DNA of 64,000 nt from Cyanoderma ruficeps (GCA_008694505.1 VZDJ01000047.1:1373927-1437926), one strand, 5' to 3'. Shown: positions 36,001-50,893, numbered from the stretch's first letter. Numbers and translations are program-made. Notes: generated by a model not told the origin, from the letters alone.

Positions 36001-39000
36001 GGGAGTGGTGGTGAGGCTGCAGCAGGCACGGAGCCCTGCCCTGTGCTGGTGCAGGTGCCAGCTGTGCCCTCCATCCCCATCTGGGGCCTTTCCTGCCTTG
36101 CACACGGAGCTCCCCGCTGCAGCGTTTCATTTTGGCTGTTCTGCACTGCGGCCATCTCCTCCACCAGGCTTTGTCCTCCCTCTCCAAACGGAGCAGAGCC
36201 CATCTCCAGCAGTCCTTGCCAGCCACAGTGACACCAAAGTCACATCCCTGACCTCTCCTGCCTGAGGCAGCAGCTCTCTGGCCAAGCTGGCATCTCTTGG
36301 GTAGGAACACTTCGTGGTTTGGGCCACAGAACAGCCCTGCTGGCACGTTTTGGGCTTATTTCCTACAATTCCTGTTCTTCCAGGAGTGAAGTCTAGCAGC
36401 TTGAGATACTTCATGTCCATCCTGTATAACCTACACCTCCCCTAACAGCTTCAGCTCTTTGGGAGTTGTAGGAAAAAACCTCAGAAAATCTTGAAAAAAA
36501 AACCCTCTAAATCTCTTCGTTGAAGAAGTGGACGGTTTGCAGCTGGCTTTTTCCAGAGGGTCTGTTTTGCTGTTTGTGACTCCCTGGGGCTCCATTTGCA
36601 CATCACCTGAGCACTTAGGGCTAAATCCAGGAAAAAGCATCTTTACCCCTGCTGGCTTAGAGTGGCCATTGACACCTCGCAGTCACATTGCGATGCCACT
36701 CAGCACGCCGCTGTTAAAAGCTGCTTTTTTTGGGTTTTTTTTTTGCTCTCAGGCTGTTAATTCAGAGCAATATATTCCTGTGGGAAATTCCAATAACCCA
36801 TCTTTGGTGATACAGCAAAAATCTGCTTCAGCAACCGGTTTGTGTGCAACACTCACAGATAAAGTGATTGCCACTGACTTGTTCCAAGAAGCTCCATTTC
36901 CCAAGTAATCTGCAGGAAACCCACAGAGATGTGATGCATCAATTCACATCACCCTCCTTAGGCTGATAAACATCTCGGATATTCTTGGGGTGAGCGAAGT
37001 CTTTTTTTTCTTTAACTGTTTCTGGAGCAATGTAAATTAAACTGGGAGCAATGTTGTTTTTATCGATATCAGAGGTTCCTGTGGCTCCAGATACCTGGAG
37101 CTCAGCTGTGCCAGTAAAAATGCAAACAGCCCTTTGGTGCAAGCAGTGGTGAGCCCTGCTGTCCCACACACTACCCCGATAAATAATAGTGATAAATACA
37201 ATCATCCAAACACAGGAGGCCTTGGCAAATTTGGTCCCTGTTCTTTTAAAACCCGTGTCTCGCTGTGTTATACACTTGACTTAAAATTATTACTGTATTT
37301 GCTCATCTTTTTGGTGAAAACACCATTACTTAGGAATTCAATTCAGTGGAATGAGCCCAACTCTGTGTGTGTGTGTGTGGTGCATTTAGTGATTTCAATC
37401 CTCAGCCCGTTAATTGCTCTTTCCTGTATTTAATGCTGTTGGGAAAAAATTCTTGGTTTCACAATGTCAAGCCCTTAATTAATCAAGGACCAAGGCAGAA
37501 GCAGAGAACTCTGGAGGAGATTGTCAGACGTCAGAAGTCACTGATGTATTTTAGTCATAAATCTCTGTGGAAACAGTGCCTGGCTGCAGTTGGGGAGTTT
37601 CCCTTCCAGTTACACCCTCCCGTGGCTGTAAGTGCAGAGCTGGTACTTTTGGCCACCAAATCTGTGCTCAAGGCACAGTCCCTGCTCAGCTGTGTCTGAC
37701 ACAGGCAGCTCTGGAGCTGCCCAGGACGGAGGCTGCAGCTTTTGTGACGTGGGAATGCAAAAAAAAAAAGAAATGATGCTTCATTAAACAGCTGAGGAGG
37801 TGACATTACTGAATTGGAGCTTCCAAAAATCACCTTTGTGTGCCTGTTAAATTGAAAATTCTGTAGCCAAAGCAAAGGAGCAATCGTTATAGAGGAGAAC
37901 AACAAATAAGAAAATATTCTAAGATTTCCAGAAATGCAAGTAACTCTCTTTTTCTCCTGAAAACTGGATCTCCACCTGGGCCTGATATTTTATTTCAATT
38001 GCTTTGCTTGTAAATACAAGCAAAATCTTTGTAAGCCTCTCAAAAGAGTCTGAAAAAGCCGAGTTTTGTCTCTCAGAAGGTTTTCTGACACTCAGGGCAC
38101 ACGTGACATCTGTCACACAATGCTGTGAGAAAACAGAGTTTCTACCTCAGGGCTGAAGCAAAGTGTGAAATTAATCGTGGGTTTATGTCATGGGTTCTGA
38201 TGTAAATGTGGATTAGAAAGCATGCAGGTCTGTCTGCATAGAGACATTGATTCTTTGCAGCAAAAAGAACGAAAGTGAAAATATCCTGAGAAACAGTGAA
38301 GAGTGTTCCAGCCTGCAAAAAATAGCAATTTTTCAAACGGGATGCCAGAAGTGGTACAGGGAAGGGGCAGGGGATGATTTTAGTGCTTCATTCATCTTCA
38401 GCTTTACCTGTACATTATGGGTCTGGTTTTGTACATTTTGGACACAAGAAAAGCTTCAGTTTTCCTTTTAATGGTCAAATAGGAACAAACACAAAATCAG
38501 CCGTGGAGAAGGAGCCTTGGATTAAACAAACACAAAGTCCTAGTCCAGCTGGAGTCAAGGCAATTGGATTATTCTGCCTAATTTTAGTACAAAATTGGAA
38601 TAAACCAGTGTGGAGATGAGACTGAGGTTACAGGATCAATATTAGCATTCAGAGAGATAGACAGAAATGTCCTATGGCATATTTAAAATATTTATTTTGG
38701 ATTTATTGAAAGATGCCTACTCAAATACCCCAAATTCCTAGATAGGCTTAAAATTCCATTTGCTTTTTTTTTTTTTCAATAAATCATTGTTTAAATTATG
38801 TCTATTATAATCTCGTGACAACAGCAATGCAATAATATTAGTAAACACCATCATTCTCTATTTATTTTAAGTAATGAGGAAGTCACAGAATGAAATACGG
38901 ACATCTGTGATGGGTTTAAAAAAACTAATTCAAACAATCAGTAAGACTAGAAGCTCTTTAAGTGCCAAATTATTGTTGCAGAGGTATTCTTTTTATCTGT

Positions 39001-41668
39001 GGGCCATGATCCCCGAGAAACAAGTGAAAAATGTAAACACTTCCAAGCATTTGTCCCTTTAGGCACGGGGTGTATTAAAAAACAACATCAAAAAAATGCT
39101 TCAGGGACTGAAAGGAAATGCTGGCCAGGGCATTTCAGACAGAAACCAATAACACCCAAGCTGGTGAACGAGCAAGAAGAAAAACTTGCAAATGGTTTTG
39201 CAGGCTGAGCTTTAAAATTAAGTTGCCTTTAAGTTTAAGGAAACCAATTAGAAAGCCTGTTCTGTACCAGAATTCGAAGCAGGAGATGGTTGTGGTAATT
39301 ACTGGCAAGCAAATAGTAAATAGTCTCAGAGGTGAAAAACCACAGAGCTGGAAATCCTGCCTTTGCCAAGCTGGGTCACATTCTGTGCTTAATTACACTG
39401 CAGGAATAAATTATTGCAAGACAGTGAAAAAGATAATGCAAATTCTTACTTTTTCAAAGCAGGGTGAAGTGTGCAACAGAGTGTAGCATCATGACTCTGT
39501 TGATTATTGGTTTAGAAATGTCCTTTGGAGTAACACAGGTACAAACATCCCATTGCTCCCAGGCTGGATTGCAGAAATTATTTAAGCATCTAAATTCTTT
39601 TCGTTTCCTTTGATGGTGGTTTGATCCACAATGAAAAGGTAGTAGGAGTATCAAAGATAGTCCGAGTGTCCGTGCTGAGAGTGTTTCATTGATAGGAACA
39701 TTAAATAGTGGCCCTAGCACTGTTTCATCTGAAACAAGCAGCACACTGGAATTCCATAAAAGTCAGGACAGTTGATTTTTCTCCTGAAAATCTCCTGGAA
39801 GCCAGCTGAGAAAATACTGTGAGTTTTGGAACTGCCTGGCAAAAAGAAATGCTTTGTGCTTCTCCTCAAGTCTTCCTCTGTCCAGCTCCTGCTCTGACTG
39901 CACACAGAAATAGCGATGGCAGCACCACAGGGAGGGCCAAAGGCAGAGCAAAATTCTTTGGGTTGTGCTTAGCACAGACCAGACACATCAATTTTACCCA
40001 CTGAGTGTGAAATCAGAAAGTGGCCACTGTCTGAAATTCCTCTGTCTGTTGCAATCCTTGAAATTTCCCCGAGAAAACTCGGTTTGCTGGGCAAGGAGTA
40101 GTGTCATCAAAGTCTCCCTTGCCTTCTTTGGAAGCTTTTTCAGTATTCCTCTGTATCTTACAGTCAGCCCATCAGCTCTCTGGGGTTAAATTGCTTTTCA
40201 ACAAACTTCCCTGGCTTGAGACATCACATTGTATTGCTTATCTTTACCATGCACAGGACACTGGCTTTGTCTGATTATTCTTGTTAACCTGCTGGAGTCA
40301 AGAAAAGAAATTTCTCTCTTTGTTTCTCTCAAAGCTAGGATGCCATTCTTAATTTTCCCGTGTGATACTGTCTTCTCTCGCTATGGGCTTTCCTCTAAAT
40401 CAGAGTCTTTAGGAATGGAAGAGGCACTTCCCATGGAATATCCCTGGAAAACAGCTCCTTGGGATTCTGCATTGACTCTTAACACAAACATCAAGACAGC
40501 ATCACCATGTGATTCTCCCTGGGCATTGTAAAGCCATATAAATATATTTTCTGCTAGGAAAAGGCTTTCCTGTCTGCAGAATTAAAGGCTCACAAGCTCA
40601 CATTTATGCTTGCCTTTTTGCCATCTCTCTCAGCCTGCTTTTTAAAGCCTCCTAAATTGCTCTGGGTCAGTGCCCTCTGAACGGGCACGTCTGTAATGGT
40701 AGAATCCACTCAGTCCTGGCTGGTTTAGCATCCCTGCTGGTGTAACAGAGATCTTTTTCCTGGGCAGGGGGTGTTTCACCTCCCAGCAGGCTTCATTTAA
40801 ATCCATTTAAATCATTTAAATCCAGCAGTTGGTCTGGACTGTCAGTCACCACATCAGCCACACCAACCTGCTGGGGCTGCTGCCTGCAGCACCCACCAAA
40901 CGTGCTCCTTGCTGCCCTGGACCCTCCTCACCAGGGAACATTTACAATCTCCCTGGCTGAAAAAAACACGGTAAGAAAGAGTCATAAGTGAAGGAGAAGA
41001 GTAGGAGTAATTCCGCATTCAGTTCTAAATTTGTGTCAAGTGTGGGATGAGGTTTAAAATAAGGAAAGATAATAGTTGGGGTTCTGTTGTTTCTTTCCAC
41101 CTCCTGGTAAAGTCGTTTTTGATCATAATCCTTTGCTTCTTTGAGAGCGTAAAATCGAGTGAGGGATCTTCGCTAAAGGGTTTCATGAGTTAAAATTGAA
41201 CTTGAAAGTTAGCAGGAGGTGTTACTTGCTCTTGCATTTATTTCTGCATTTTTTTTTTCATGTCTGACCAGAAAAGGGTAACATGCAAATGTCTCTCAGT
41301 GGTTTAAACAAATAAGCATGAAGTCTAAAAAAAGGAAAACAGTTGCTGCTTTCTGTGTACAACCACTGCTTTCAGAAGTCTCTTTTATATCTGCTGCCTG
41401 CGAGTGTGACTCCATTTTTACTCAACAATATTCTGCATTGTTGGAGTGGGAGGGATCAGGGGAAGGGATTTTACTGGCTTGGTTTTCTCCTTGAAGGGAA
41501 CTCCTGCATTATTCCTCCCCTGGAAACCAGCAAGGGCATGGGGAATGGCACAAGGATAAACTTCGTCTTTCCCTATGAAATTCAAAAGATTTGTTATTCA
41601 AAACATCAGTTAATCTATACTAAAAAGGTGTAAAGGTTCCATCCCTGATAGCTCCTGCCAGCACCCAT

Positions 41669-41723
41669 GGTTTTACAATGGGTTTACAATGGTTTTCCAA
41701 TGGTTTTACATGGTTTTACAATG
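41669..41723. repeat. 10-12 bp tandem repeat, five copies
   Basis: Variants of GGTTTTACAAT are repeated five times with small changes. Confidence 0.88.
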
Positions 41724-43420
41724 TCCTTTCTGTGTGCTCTTCCCGGCACTGTTGCTGTGAACAGCAGCAAGGGAAACACCTTAAAAGAAAATCTCTTTTC
41801 TCATTCAGGGCCACCCTTTTGGGGTATCATGTGCAAGAATTATCTCAGCCCACGCAGCACAGAATTTCCCTCCTCTGTGCAGCTCTGGCTTCGTGTCTGA
41901 AGACAGTATTTTGCACTGGTGTGTTCTGATGAAAGCCAGAAGAAGAAACAAAAAACTTCATTATATTTTTCCTTTTCCTCTTCAGTGTATTAGGTTGGGG
42001 TTTTTTTCAACCTTGAGATCCTGGATTGAATTTAATTTAATTTAGATCTTGTTCAGTTAAGATGAGGCACACAGCTTTAGAGAACTGGGAGCTGTCTCCA
42101 AGTTAGCTTGGCTGCTCCTGTTGCACATTTTATTGCATCTTGTTCTGCTGGAAGGTTTGGTGCTTCCAGACTGGTGGTTTCTTTCTCGTGGTTTACTAGT
42201 GAATCATGAAGGTCTGGCCCCATTGTATTCTGATCTTCTTTATTTACTGATAATACACACCTCGTGGACCTCTAGTTTGGCAAAATTGATTTCATAGAAA
42301 ATAAATAGAAGCACAACAGAAGGATCAATGACCACTGTCTATCTTTAAGATACATATTATCTGCTGTAATATATTTGCTCATTATTTGTGATTGGTCTGG
42401 TTTCTCACATTGCACTTTAGCTTTTGGATTATGTACTTGATAAGCGTTTGGTACTGAGCCACGTGTCTTTACAATACCCTAAATAATCAAAATAGACGGT
42501 AAATTTTGACTTCTTTTAGAGAGGGAGAGGAGTTGAAGAACCCATTGTGGTGAAGCAGCATAAGCAAAGGAGCCTGGCATAAGGAAATGTATTTTGGTTA
42601 AAAATAAAACGTGACATTTTTGAGATGCAAGGTGATTAATCTGACTACGTTATGGCTTCTTCTAGAAGGCCCTGCATGTTCCAGCGTGAGGTTACTAATG
42701 ACTGACACGGCTGAGAGGGAGCTGCAGGAATAGGAAGAACTGGAAGTGTGAAGTAGGTCTAGAGCTTGAACAGTCTCCTAACTTCAGAGCTCTCTGAAAC
42801 ATACAGGTTATGGATACCCAGAAGAAGAGAGCTCATCCCTGCAGCCCAGCAGGCTCCAGGGGATTTACAGGGCACTTGCAGTTCTGTCTGGGGGCTCCTG
42901 TTGCTCAGGGGGGCTGTGCAGCACCCACCCCTCTGCCTCTCCCATGGAGGGCTGAGCACTCACAGCATCTGTGCTGAGCTGAGCATCCCTGAGGTGGTAG
43001 GAAATGAACTGCCCTGTTGTCCAGCTGAAATTCCTTTTTGTAACTATAGGTTTAAAAAAAAAAAAGTGTGTGATTCAGAGTTTGGCTTCAGCTGACCCAT
43101 GGGTCGAGCTGCTGTTGTTTGTTTTTGTAATTACTATAGTTACCCTGGAAGCATTCTAGGCGTTTAGGTATTATGACTGCCGAAAGCCAGAAATAACTAG
43201 CTGGAATAAAAGTGTTAATAGTCTGATGGCTGCGTGTGAGTCACAGCCACGGTGGCCTTTAGACAAAAGAGAGATTGCTCTGAGTGCAGCAGGAGAGAAA
43301 GCCCTTCCTCTCTGCAGCCTTACACACTCCCTGCAGGTCAGATTTGAACTTCCTTACTCAGAGCACAAACAGCTCTTCCATTTACGCACCTGGAGTCCCA
43401 CAGGCCAAGATCCCTTATTA

Positions 43421-43600
43421 CAGAATCACAGAATCATTTGGGTTGGATAAAAACCTTCCAAATCGTGGAACCAATTAACCCAGCACTGCCAAGCCACTAA
43501 ACCATGTCTGCAAGTACCACATCTACACTGCTTTCACATACCTCCACCACTTCCAAATCCTTCAGGGACCATTGCAAGGCTTGCAGAAGCAAACCTTGCC
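43421..43600 (-). mobile_element. CR1 LINE 3' end
   Basis: The plus strand shows AGAATCACAGAATCATTTGG (two 8-bp tail units in antisense), GGGTTGGATAAAAACCTTCC, AACCCAGCACTGCCAAGCC and ACTAAACCATGTCTGCAAGT. This is the standard antisense order of a CR1 3' UTR. It becomes unrecognisable near 43600. Confidence 0.9.
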
Positions 43601-44667
43601 TCACCCTCTCTGCTCAACCAGGGGGAAGCTTCTTCCCACGCAGCTCCTGACAGGGAGAGGTTAATTGTGCTGCTGGTTTTGTATGGCCCATTTGCAAATC
43701 AAAATTGTTGGATGTCAAACATGGAATACCCAAGAAGATTTCCCTCTCGTGCACACGTTCATGCATGGTGCTTGCTTGCCTCTTGGTGCATGGCTTTTGC
43801 TTTAGAAGAGGAAGTGTCCCTTCGGTTTCGTACCATACAAAATGTGTGTGTGTGTTAAATACACACTGTAAAACAGCCTTTTTCTGAAAGGAAATCTCTG
43901 TCTCGGAAGGGAGAATGTGGTTAAATAGGAGCACTCCACTTAGTTGGAGTCAAGATTCTTCTCTAATCTTGCCAGGTGCTGCTCACACTTTGGGCAGTGA
44001 GAATGGCAGGGAAAACTTAGACAATGGCAAAAAATAAGCTGGCTCAATTCCTTAAGTTTTAGTTTAAATGAGGTCAAAGAGTATTCCTAGGCTTGCTGTG
44101 AAGCATGAGCTTTACCACTTCCTGAAACTGGGACCTAAACTTGAAGGGCAAATGATTTGGTCATAAATGCTTGGACATTTTTTTACCCTCAGGAAACTTT
44201 GACAGAAGAGATTCTGTCAGGCTGAATTTCAGAGTTATCTCTTGGATGCGAGAGATAGGGACTCCTCTAACTGTGCTAAGCTCGCTGGAGCCTCAGGATA
44301 TACCCTAGTGTTTGTTTGCTCTGTGCTCCAACAAACCTTTATCTCACATCACTTTTTATGGGATTCAGTTAGCAAAACCAGCTAGCCTGAACTTCACACT
44401 TCTGCTTACAGCTGCTGCCACCATCCCTGCCCTGCAGGCACGGCAGCTCCTGTGGAGTTTGGCTGCCAGGTGATGATAGAGCAGCACAGCTCCCTGCCCC
44501 TGGAACTGGGGCAGTGACACCAGGGGCTTGGAGAAGGGTGACACCTTCCAGAATGGGGCAGGAGGTTCTCAGCTCTGGAGGCAACCTGCTTTGTGCAAAG
44601 AATTCCAGAAACTTCATGAGAATCCACGCAGAGATTCAGGGTGATGTGACATCTTTGCTTGTGGGTT

Positions 44668-45216
44668 TCTTCTTTTCTTCCTGTTAGAGCCGGGATTAAT
44701 GCACAGGACGCCGCTTTTCGTGTTTGGACTGGGTGTTTATTAATTCTTATCTATATCACAGCCTCACTAGTCCTGAGCTCTAACTCACAAGGTACAAAAT
44801 GGACTATCTCTAACTCTTTCCAAGGCTATTGAAGCACTAAGTACCCCATAACAAGGTGACACCTGTATTATTTATACTTTTGACCCAGTAATGACCGCCC
44901 AAGACCCTCAATGCAGACCCTTCCACCCAGTAAGAAAAAACCACCCAAAACCATGAGGAAGAAGGTGAAGAAGAAGGACTTAGACAATGCCCTAAATCCT
45001 CCATATTGCCCCATATATATTATTGTAGACTAGAACCTTAAATTCTAAGTTTTCCACCCTGTGAGATCACCCAATACTACTCAAACTCCACACCCAAAAC
45101 CCCAGTGCCCTCACTCAATTTTGGGAGCCTGTTCCACGGCCTCAGATCAAATGCAGTGCGTGCTTGAGGGTCAGTGCCTTTTAGCACAGAAAGCCTGAAA
45201 TTCTCAGTTTCCAGAA
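44668..45216 (-). mobile_element. LTR-like repeat, copy A (endogenous retrovirus, probably solo)
   Basis: Reverse complement of the block at 52000-52563, with the same segments in the same order. On the minus strand it has a TATAAATA box, AATAAA about 130 bases further on, and an end at CTCTAACA (44682), which gives TG...CA-type termini if it starts near 45190. Shared sequence extends slightly beyond both candidate ends, including the purine run GGAAGAAAAGAAGA (complement of 44668-44681). No gag, pol or env frame is attached. Confidence 0.8.
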
Positions 45217-46068
45217 TGCCAACATTTGCTGATGTGAAATTTGTGTGTTACTGTGAGAGAGCATCTTGACGTGGAAGAGCCATGCAGGGCCGTGGTGTGG
45301 GATGCCTGCCTGGGTTGGTGTTGCAGTGCAGTTTGTGCTGCCACTGGCCCAAGAGCCGTGGATGCAAAAACACTGGGAATGCTTTGTGATGGGTTGCAGA
45401 ACTGTGAGGAAAAAAGATCTGTAGTCTGAGTAACAGGCATTCTCTTCTGGCTTTTGCTTTCCTGGTGTAGTAGAGAAAAGCGTAAGCTTCCAGGGAGGTG
45501 AGCTGCAGGGTTTTGCATCTTTTTGTGGGGTTTATTTGGGGGATTTTTTTTTGTTGCTTTCTTTATGGTAAGGCTGCTGTCACACCTGCACACTCCATGA
45601 GGTTGTGCCTAGAAGACAAACCCCAGTGCTGACCTACTTCACACTCATCAAAGCGCTCATCAAAGTGTGAACTGCTGCATATAAACCGTGACTTGGGCTT
45701 TTTAATGGTGAAATTTTTTTTATATATATATTCTTTTTTATGCCTGAATGGTATCAGGCATATCTGCACGTTTGTTCTTAGCTGCAGCTCCAGCTGTGTC
45801 CGAATTGTGGCTGTAACCACCAGCTCAGTCTGTGAACACTGAGAGCCTGGGGAAAACCCGTGTGCATGGGAAGTTCCAAAGACTCTGTTAATGTGCATTG
45901 TTCTCAGAGTCCTTGTGAAAACCTGGTGGCTGCCCTGCTGTACCACGAGTAAAATAACTGAGTTCAGTTGTTGGAGATAGGGTGTGATGAGAAAGATTAA
46001 TTACTTGGCCCTCAGACACCTTTTAATCTGTGGGTTAACAGATGCCCTGCGTTGTGACAGTCCATCGC

Positions 46069-46134
46069 TGTCTTTTTGACATACATGGTTGTAGAAAAAT
46101 GTGTCTTTTTGACATACATGATTGAGGGTAGAAA
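46069..46134. repeat. 33-bp direct tandem duplication
   Basis: TGTCTTTTTGACATACATG begins at 46069 and 46102; the copies then diverge slightly. Confidence 0.9.
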
Positions 46135-48709
46135 AAGGGCATTGCATGCAACACCGCTGATCACAGGCTGGAAGTTTTGTTCAGTCTGGGAGCACTGGTA
46201 ATTTTTATTTTTAATTTCAACAGCTCCCCCTCATGATACTTCCCCAATCTAGCCCAGTCATCCTGAGGAAGTTTTCCTATAAAGAGCATTAATTCACATA
46301 GAGTAGGGTTAACACAGATTTTTATATGAACTTAAATGACAAGGTATAAATCTTCGAATTAAATTGTAATTTCTTAGTCTCATTTTTTGCCACGGGTACT
46401 TTCCCATTTATTTCCTTGAAATACAGTTGCATTAGTTGATGTGCAATGATTTACCACTAAGTGGAGTTTTTAGGATAAATGTAGTGCTGATTCCTGCTAA
46501 CAGGCATGCTTTATCTCCATCCATAAAAATCAAGGCATTGGTGTAGCTTAATATACAATTACTCATGTTCTTTATGTTACAGTTTTTATGTTAAAGAAGT
46601 ATCACTGTGAAAAGCTTCCTTTCCCCCAGCAAGGATTATTTTATGTGATTTGAAACAAGCTGCATTTGAATAGAATTGGAAAAACACACAAATGCATTTA
46701 AACATTTATTTAAAGGATTTAAAATTAATGAATTAAATTACCTACCAATAAACTAGGCGGGTTTTCTTTGTTAATTTTTCACTGTTTGGGCTGCAGATTA
46801 TTTTATATATATGTATCTATAAAACCTTATTCAAAATTCCAGTTTGTTTGACACTTCCTATTTAGAAAGCAATAAGTGAAATATATGTTGGAGCCAGAAG
46901 TTGATGCAAATGGATAAACAGTGCAGTCCAGCACTGCTTCCTTCTGCTGCCTGAGACCTGCTGAGGCCCAAAGGCTCAAGTGTTACCCTGTTACTGTATT
47001 ATAGATTATAAATCACATCTGCTGATACCTGTCACTACCACCCTGAATCCCCCTGGGGCTGAAAACCTGGGAATGGTGTCTTTGCACAGAAGTGCTGAGG
47101 GTGTTGAACTCGTGTGTTGGGACTTGCTGGCAGCAGAAAACGTGACTTGGCTTTGGGACAGCTTTGCTTTTGCTGGGCAGGAAGATCCAAATTTTGATCT
47201 CTTACCGCTGTGAAACTCAGGAACAGCGCAGATCCAACCTCTGCAGAGGTGGGGAGAGTTTTTTTTCCCTGTGCTGTCCAAGCAATGCCAGGGAGGGAGG
47301 GCTGACACCTCCAGACCCAGCCCAGGAGGAGAGGGGTCTTAGAGCTGGGTACACAGCCTGAGTATTCCTTGGTGGACACCAGGGGATCTCCAGCTGGCAC
47401 TGCTGTTGGCCAGAGGAGTACAAAAGTACCATTTTCAGTCAAGGATCCTGCCCAGCAGGTGTTCAGTTGTTCGAAGGAGTATCAGTAAAGGGCCATTCCT
47501 GCTCCAAACTTCAAGAAAAGGAGACTCTCAGAGCAGCCAGGCTGTGAGTGAGTCACACAGGAACACACTGGCACACATATTGTACCTCGTGGTTTTGAGT
47601 ACTGAGGAGTAAAATGCAAGAAACAATGAAAAGCTTGTTTAGAAAAGGCTTTGTTTGAAGTACATTTCCTTAATTCTTTGGGAGATCCCAACAGATGTGC
47701 TGAATGTTGTGCTGAAAACATCTAACCTGTCCATGTCACCTGTAAAAGCTACTAGAAACTGATTTAAGATGGAACAAAAGAGATGCCGAGGGGCATCAAG
47801 CGATGCAGGAGAAGCAGAGCAGCTCAGCTCGGTGCCTGCCCAGGGTCACTGCCTGTGCTGGGATGCTGCAGCAGGAGGGGGAGGCTTGCACAACCATTGC
47901 TTGCTCTCATCATCCCCAAGGATCAATTTCCAGACCATTACCTCCTTCCCCACACATGCAGACACACACACACGTCACCAATGCGGGGAGGATTTATAAG
48001 TTACCATCTGAGGAATTGCTATAAAACACAGACACCATTTGCTGTAGGGTTGTTTGTGGCTCCCCAGTAATGGCTAATGCCCAAACCCAGAGTCAGTTGT
48101 CCTGCTGGGGACAATGTACAATGCTCTCAGTTTATTTTTCTCTAAGTCACAGCTGTCTTGGGCTCCTTTAAATCTGTTTTCAGCTCAGGCACGGAGCAGG
48201 GGCTTTGCTTTCTCCGTCCCTGAGCCAGCCCGACAGACACAGCTATCTAGCAAGCCAGACTAGCCCTCTCCAGCACAATCGCAGGAAGTTATTCCAAGCC
48301 TCAGACAAATCCCATTTCTATCTCTGGAAGAGTAAAAGGTCAAAAAACACGAGGCCGTAGCTGTGCCAGCAGCACTGGCCCCAGCAGTCACAGCCCACGG
48401 CGGGGACACTGCCATGAGCAGAGGGGACACGAGTGTCCCACCACAGCCCTGCCAGCACCAGGAGCCCAAAAGGGCTTCACAGCCTGCCTCATTCCACAGG
48501 CCACCCCAGGAGAGGGAAATAAAAATGCAAAAGGAGCAGGTCACCAAAGCAGACCTGCCCTGGGAGTCAGCGGAGCCCTGTGGTCCCGCCTACCCCATTA
48601 CTGTTGGCACCCAGCCACATCCCCATCCTCTCCCTGCAGTAGGCAGCTTAATTAGCACGAGTCTTGATTAGCTCTTGCCCTCTGCTTGCAGCGTGCGAGC
48701 AAAACAGGA

Positions 48710-48765
48710 GGTTTGCAGGGCTGTGTGCGGTTGTTTAGGTTTGCAGGGCTCTGTGCAGTCGTTTA
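48710..48765. repeat. 28-bp direct tandem duplication
   Basis: GGTTTGCAGGGCT starts at 48710 and 48738; each copy ends in CGTTTA/TGTTTA. Confidence 0.9.
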
Positions 48766-50484
48766 GCCCCAGGCCGAGGTGCCGGCTCTGTGGGCTGCCC
48801 TGGCCAGCCGTGCCCACCGCAGCACATTTCGGACACTGGCAGCTCCTGCGGTGGGAGCAGGGGTGTGAGGATGTCTGCCATCATTCCTCACTGTTCTCAC
48901 AGGATTTCAGTGGCGGCCTCTTCCCTCCTGTCGCTCTGCTGGCTTTTCTGCTCGGCTTCAGCCAAGGAGACACCTCACAACAATGCACACAATGGCCGGG
49001 CCGCGGCCCGATGATTCAGAGTGGGATGGGGCTGCTCCACCCCTGCTAAAAACTAGTGAAAACTCGGTCTGGTTTTGAGAAGCCCTTGCTGGAGGAGCTG
49101 TGCCTCCCTCATGCGGGGACCTGGGCTTTGCTCTCAGCCTCCTGTGCTGTGTGTGAGCCGCTGGGGATGAGGCTGCTCCTCCGTGTCCTCCTCACAGAGC
49201 CCCGTCCTGTCTCTGCATGGTCCCCACAGTTCTTTTTTAATTTGTCCTTCTTCCTTCAGCTTTCCTGCTCCTCCCATTCCTGTCTTTCCAATTTTCTTGC
49301 CCATTTGGGACTCCTTTACTCTCCCTTTTTAGCTCTTACTTTAACTCTGCCTTTGAAAACACTTATTATTCTGTAGTCTCGCTTTGCTCCTAGAACATAA
49401 ACACCCTCGGAAGGACCTCTCCAAACAAAGCCTGCATCCCTTCTCCCCTCACTACCTGTAGGCCTGGTGATACCCACCTGCTGTCGCTCCTAAAATAACA
49501 TCAGACAGGAGCCTGAATGGCAGAGCCGGGGAGCAAAACACTAGAACAGAAGTGGATTTGAGACCCGTTACAAAAAGAATAATCTGCATGGCTCCCCGGC
49601 ACCACATTTCAGCTGAAGGCAGCCACGGGGAAGGTCTGCTTTGTTTTTCTCTAATAGGCTGAGCCCTGCAGCTTCAGTGGCACACGGTTTCTTTGTTGTG
49701 GATGTCTCCACACCCTCCCTGAGATAAATGCTCTGAGCAGGGCTGGTGAAGGCACTGACTGTCCACGATTTGCACTCTTTGAAACAAGCTGAAACCACCC
49801 GGTAGGGCACAAACCTTCAGTAATTCAGCCATTCTGTGGCTGGGACATCACTGGTGAGAGGAAGAACTCAGCAGTGGCTGGGAAGGGAGTGCAGTGTCCT
49901 CAACACAGGAGAGCCCTGTGGATGAATTCTGCTTGCACACTCAGCTGATCAGGAAATGGCCGTATCTGTGGAGAGTTTTGAATTTTTGTGTGTCTGCATT
50001 TTGGTTGGAGCAGCTCTTAGTGTGTAAAGCTGTCTTGGCATTTCTGCTGCTAGTTCCTCTGTCTTCATTAATCTCTCCTATAGGATTAGAAGCAACAAAA
50101 CCCACTTCAAAACTGAAAATTGCTTCAAAACTCAGCAGAGGAACTCCAAGGCAGCTGGAATTTCACTTCAGCTCCTGTTTTGCAATTCAAGTTGACAGCA
50201 TTCAAGCAGTTCAAGTATTAGCATCAGCAACACTTCCATTTGCTTCCTTCAGAAGCATGTGCAAGCACTGCAGACTATGCAGATGACTGTACACTTTTGG
50301 CTTTGAAGACTTCTAGAATTTGGGCAGGCTGAGGTGTGGTTTTAAAGCCAACTGACCAACTCTTCATCAGAGGGAAGCAGAACACACCTTGGTCGTTTAC
50401 CAAGGTCGTGTGGAGGGGCCTTTCACCCCAACAGAGCAGCATGGTTGGGATTGCATCATCCTCACTGCAGCCTCTAGGGCTAGA

Positions 50485-50525
50485 GCCAGATGTGCTTTGG
50501 GTGCCCCAGATGTGCTTTGGGTGCT
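50485..50525. repeat. 20-bp direct tandem duplication
   Basis: CAGATGTGCTTTGGGTGC is repeated with a 20-bp step. Confidence 0.88.
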
Positions 50526-50805
50526 CCCCAGACACCAGGACGCGGGGGGAACAAGTGCACAGATATTTATTGCCCTCAGGGCAGAGGGCGGTGGTACAAA
50601 GTGGCAGTAGGTGACCCTGCACAAAGGCGGTGGCACTGACCTGCCACAACCAGCTGGGAGGGCACAGGTCACACTAAGGTGAGGCAGGGGAATGGGCAGG
50701 AAAGGGGATCCCAAGGAGCTTGTGCAGCTCTTCTTATTCCTCATTTGCTGGCATGACAGACCCTTAGAGCCACAGCTTCCTGGGACACAACAGCCTGGGT
50801 GTGAA

Positions 50806-50893
50806 GGATCCCTCAATTCTTCACCTGCACACACCAGGAGGGCACAAAAGGATCCCTCAATTCTTCACCTGCACACACCAGGAGGGCACAGGA
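50806..50893. repeat. 44-bp direct tandem duplication
   Basis: GGATCCCTCAATTCTTCACC begins at 50806 and 50850. The two 44-bp copies are almost identical, which suggests a recent event. Confidence 0.93.

Noticed and set aside
35820..36203. 127-codon minus frame as a gene
   Set aside because: It is the decayed C-terminal part of a CR1 ORF2.
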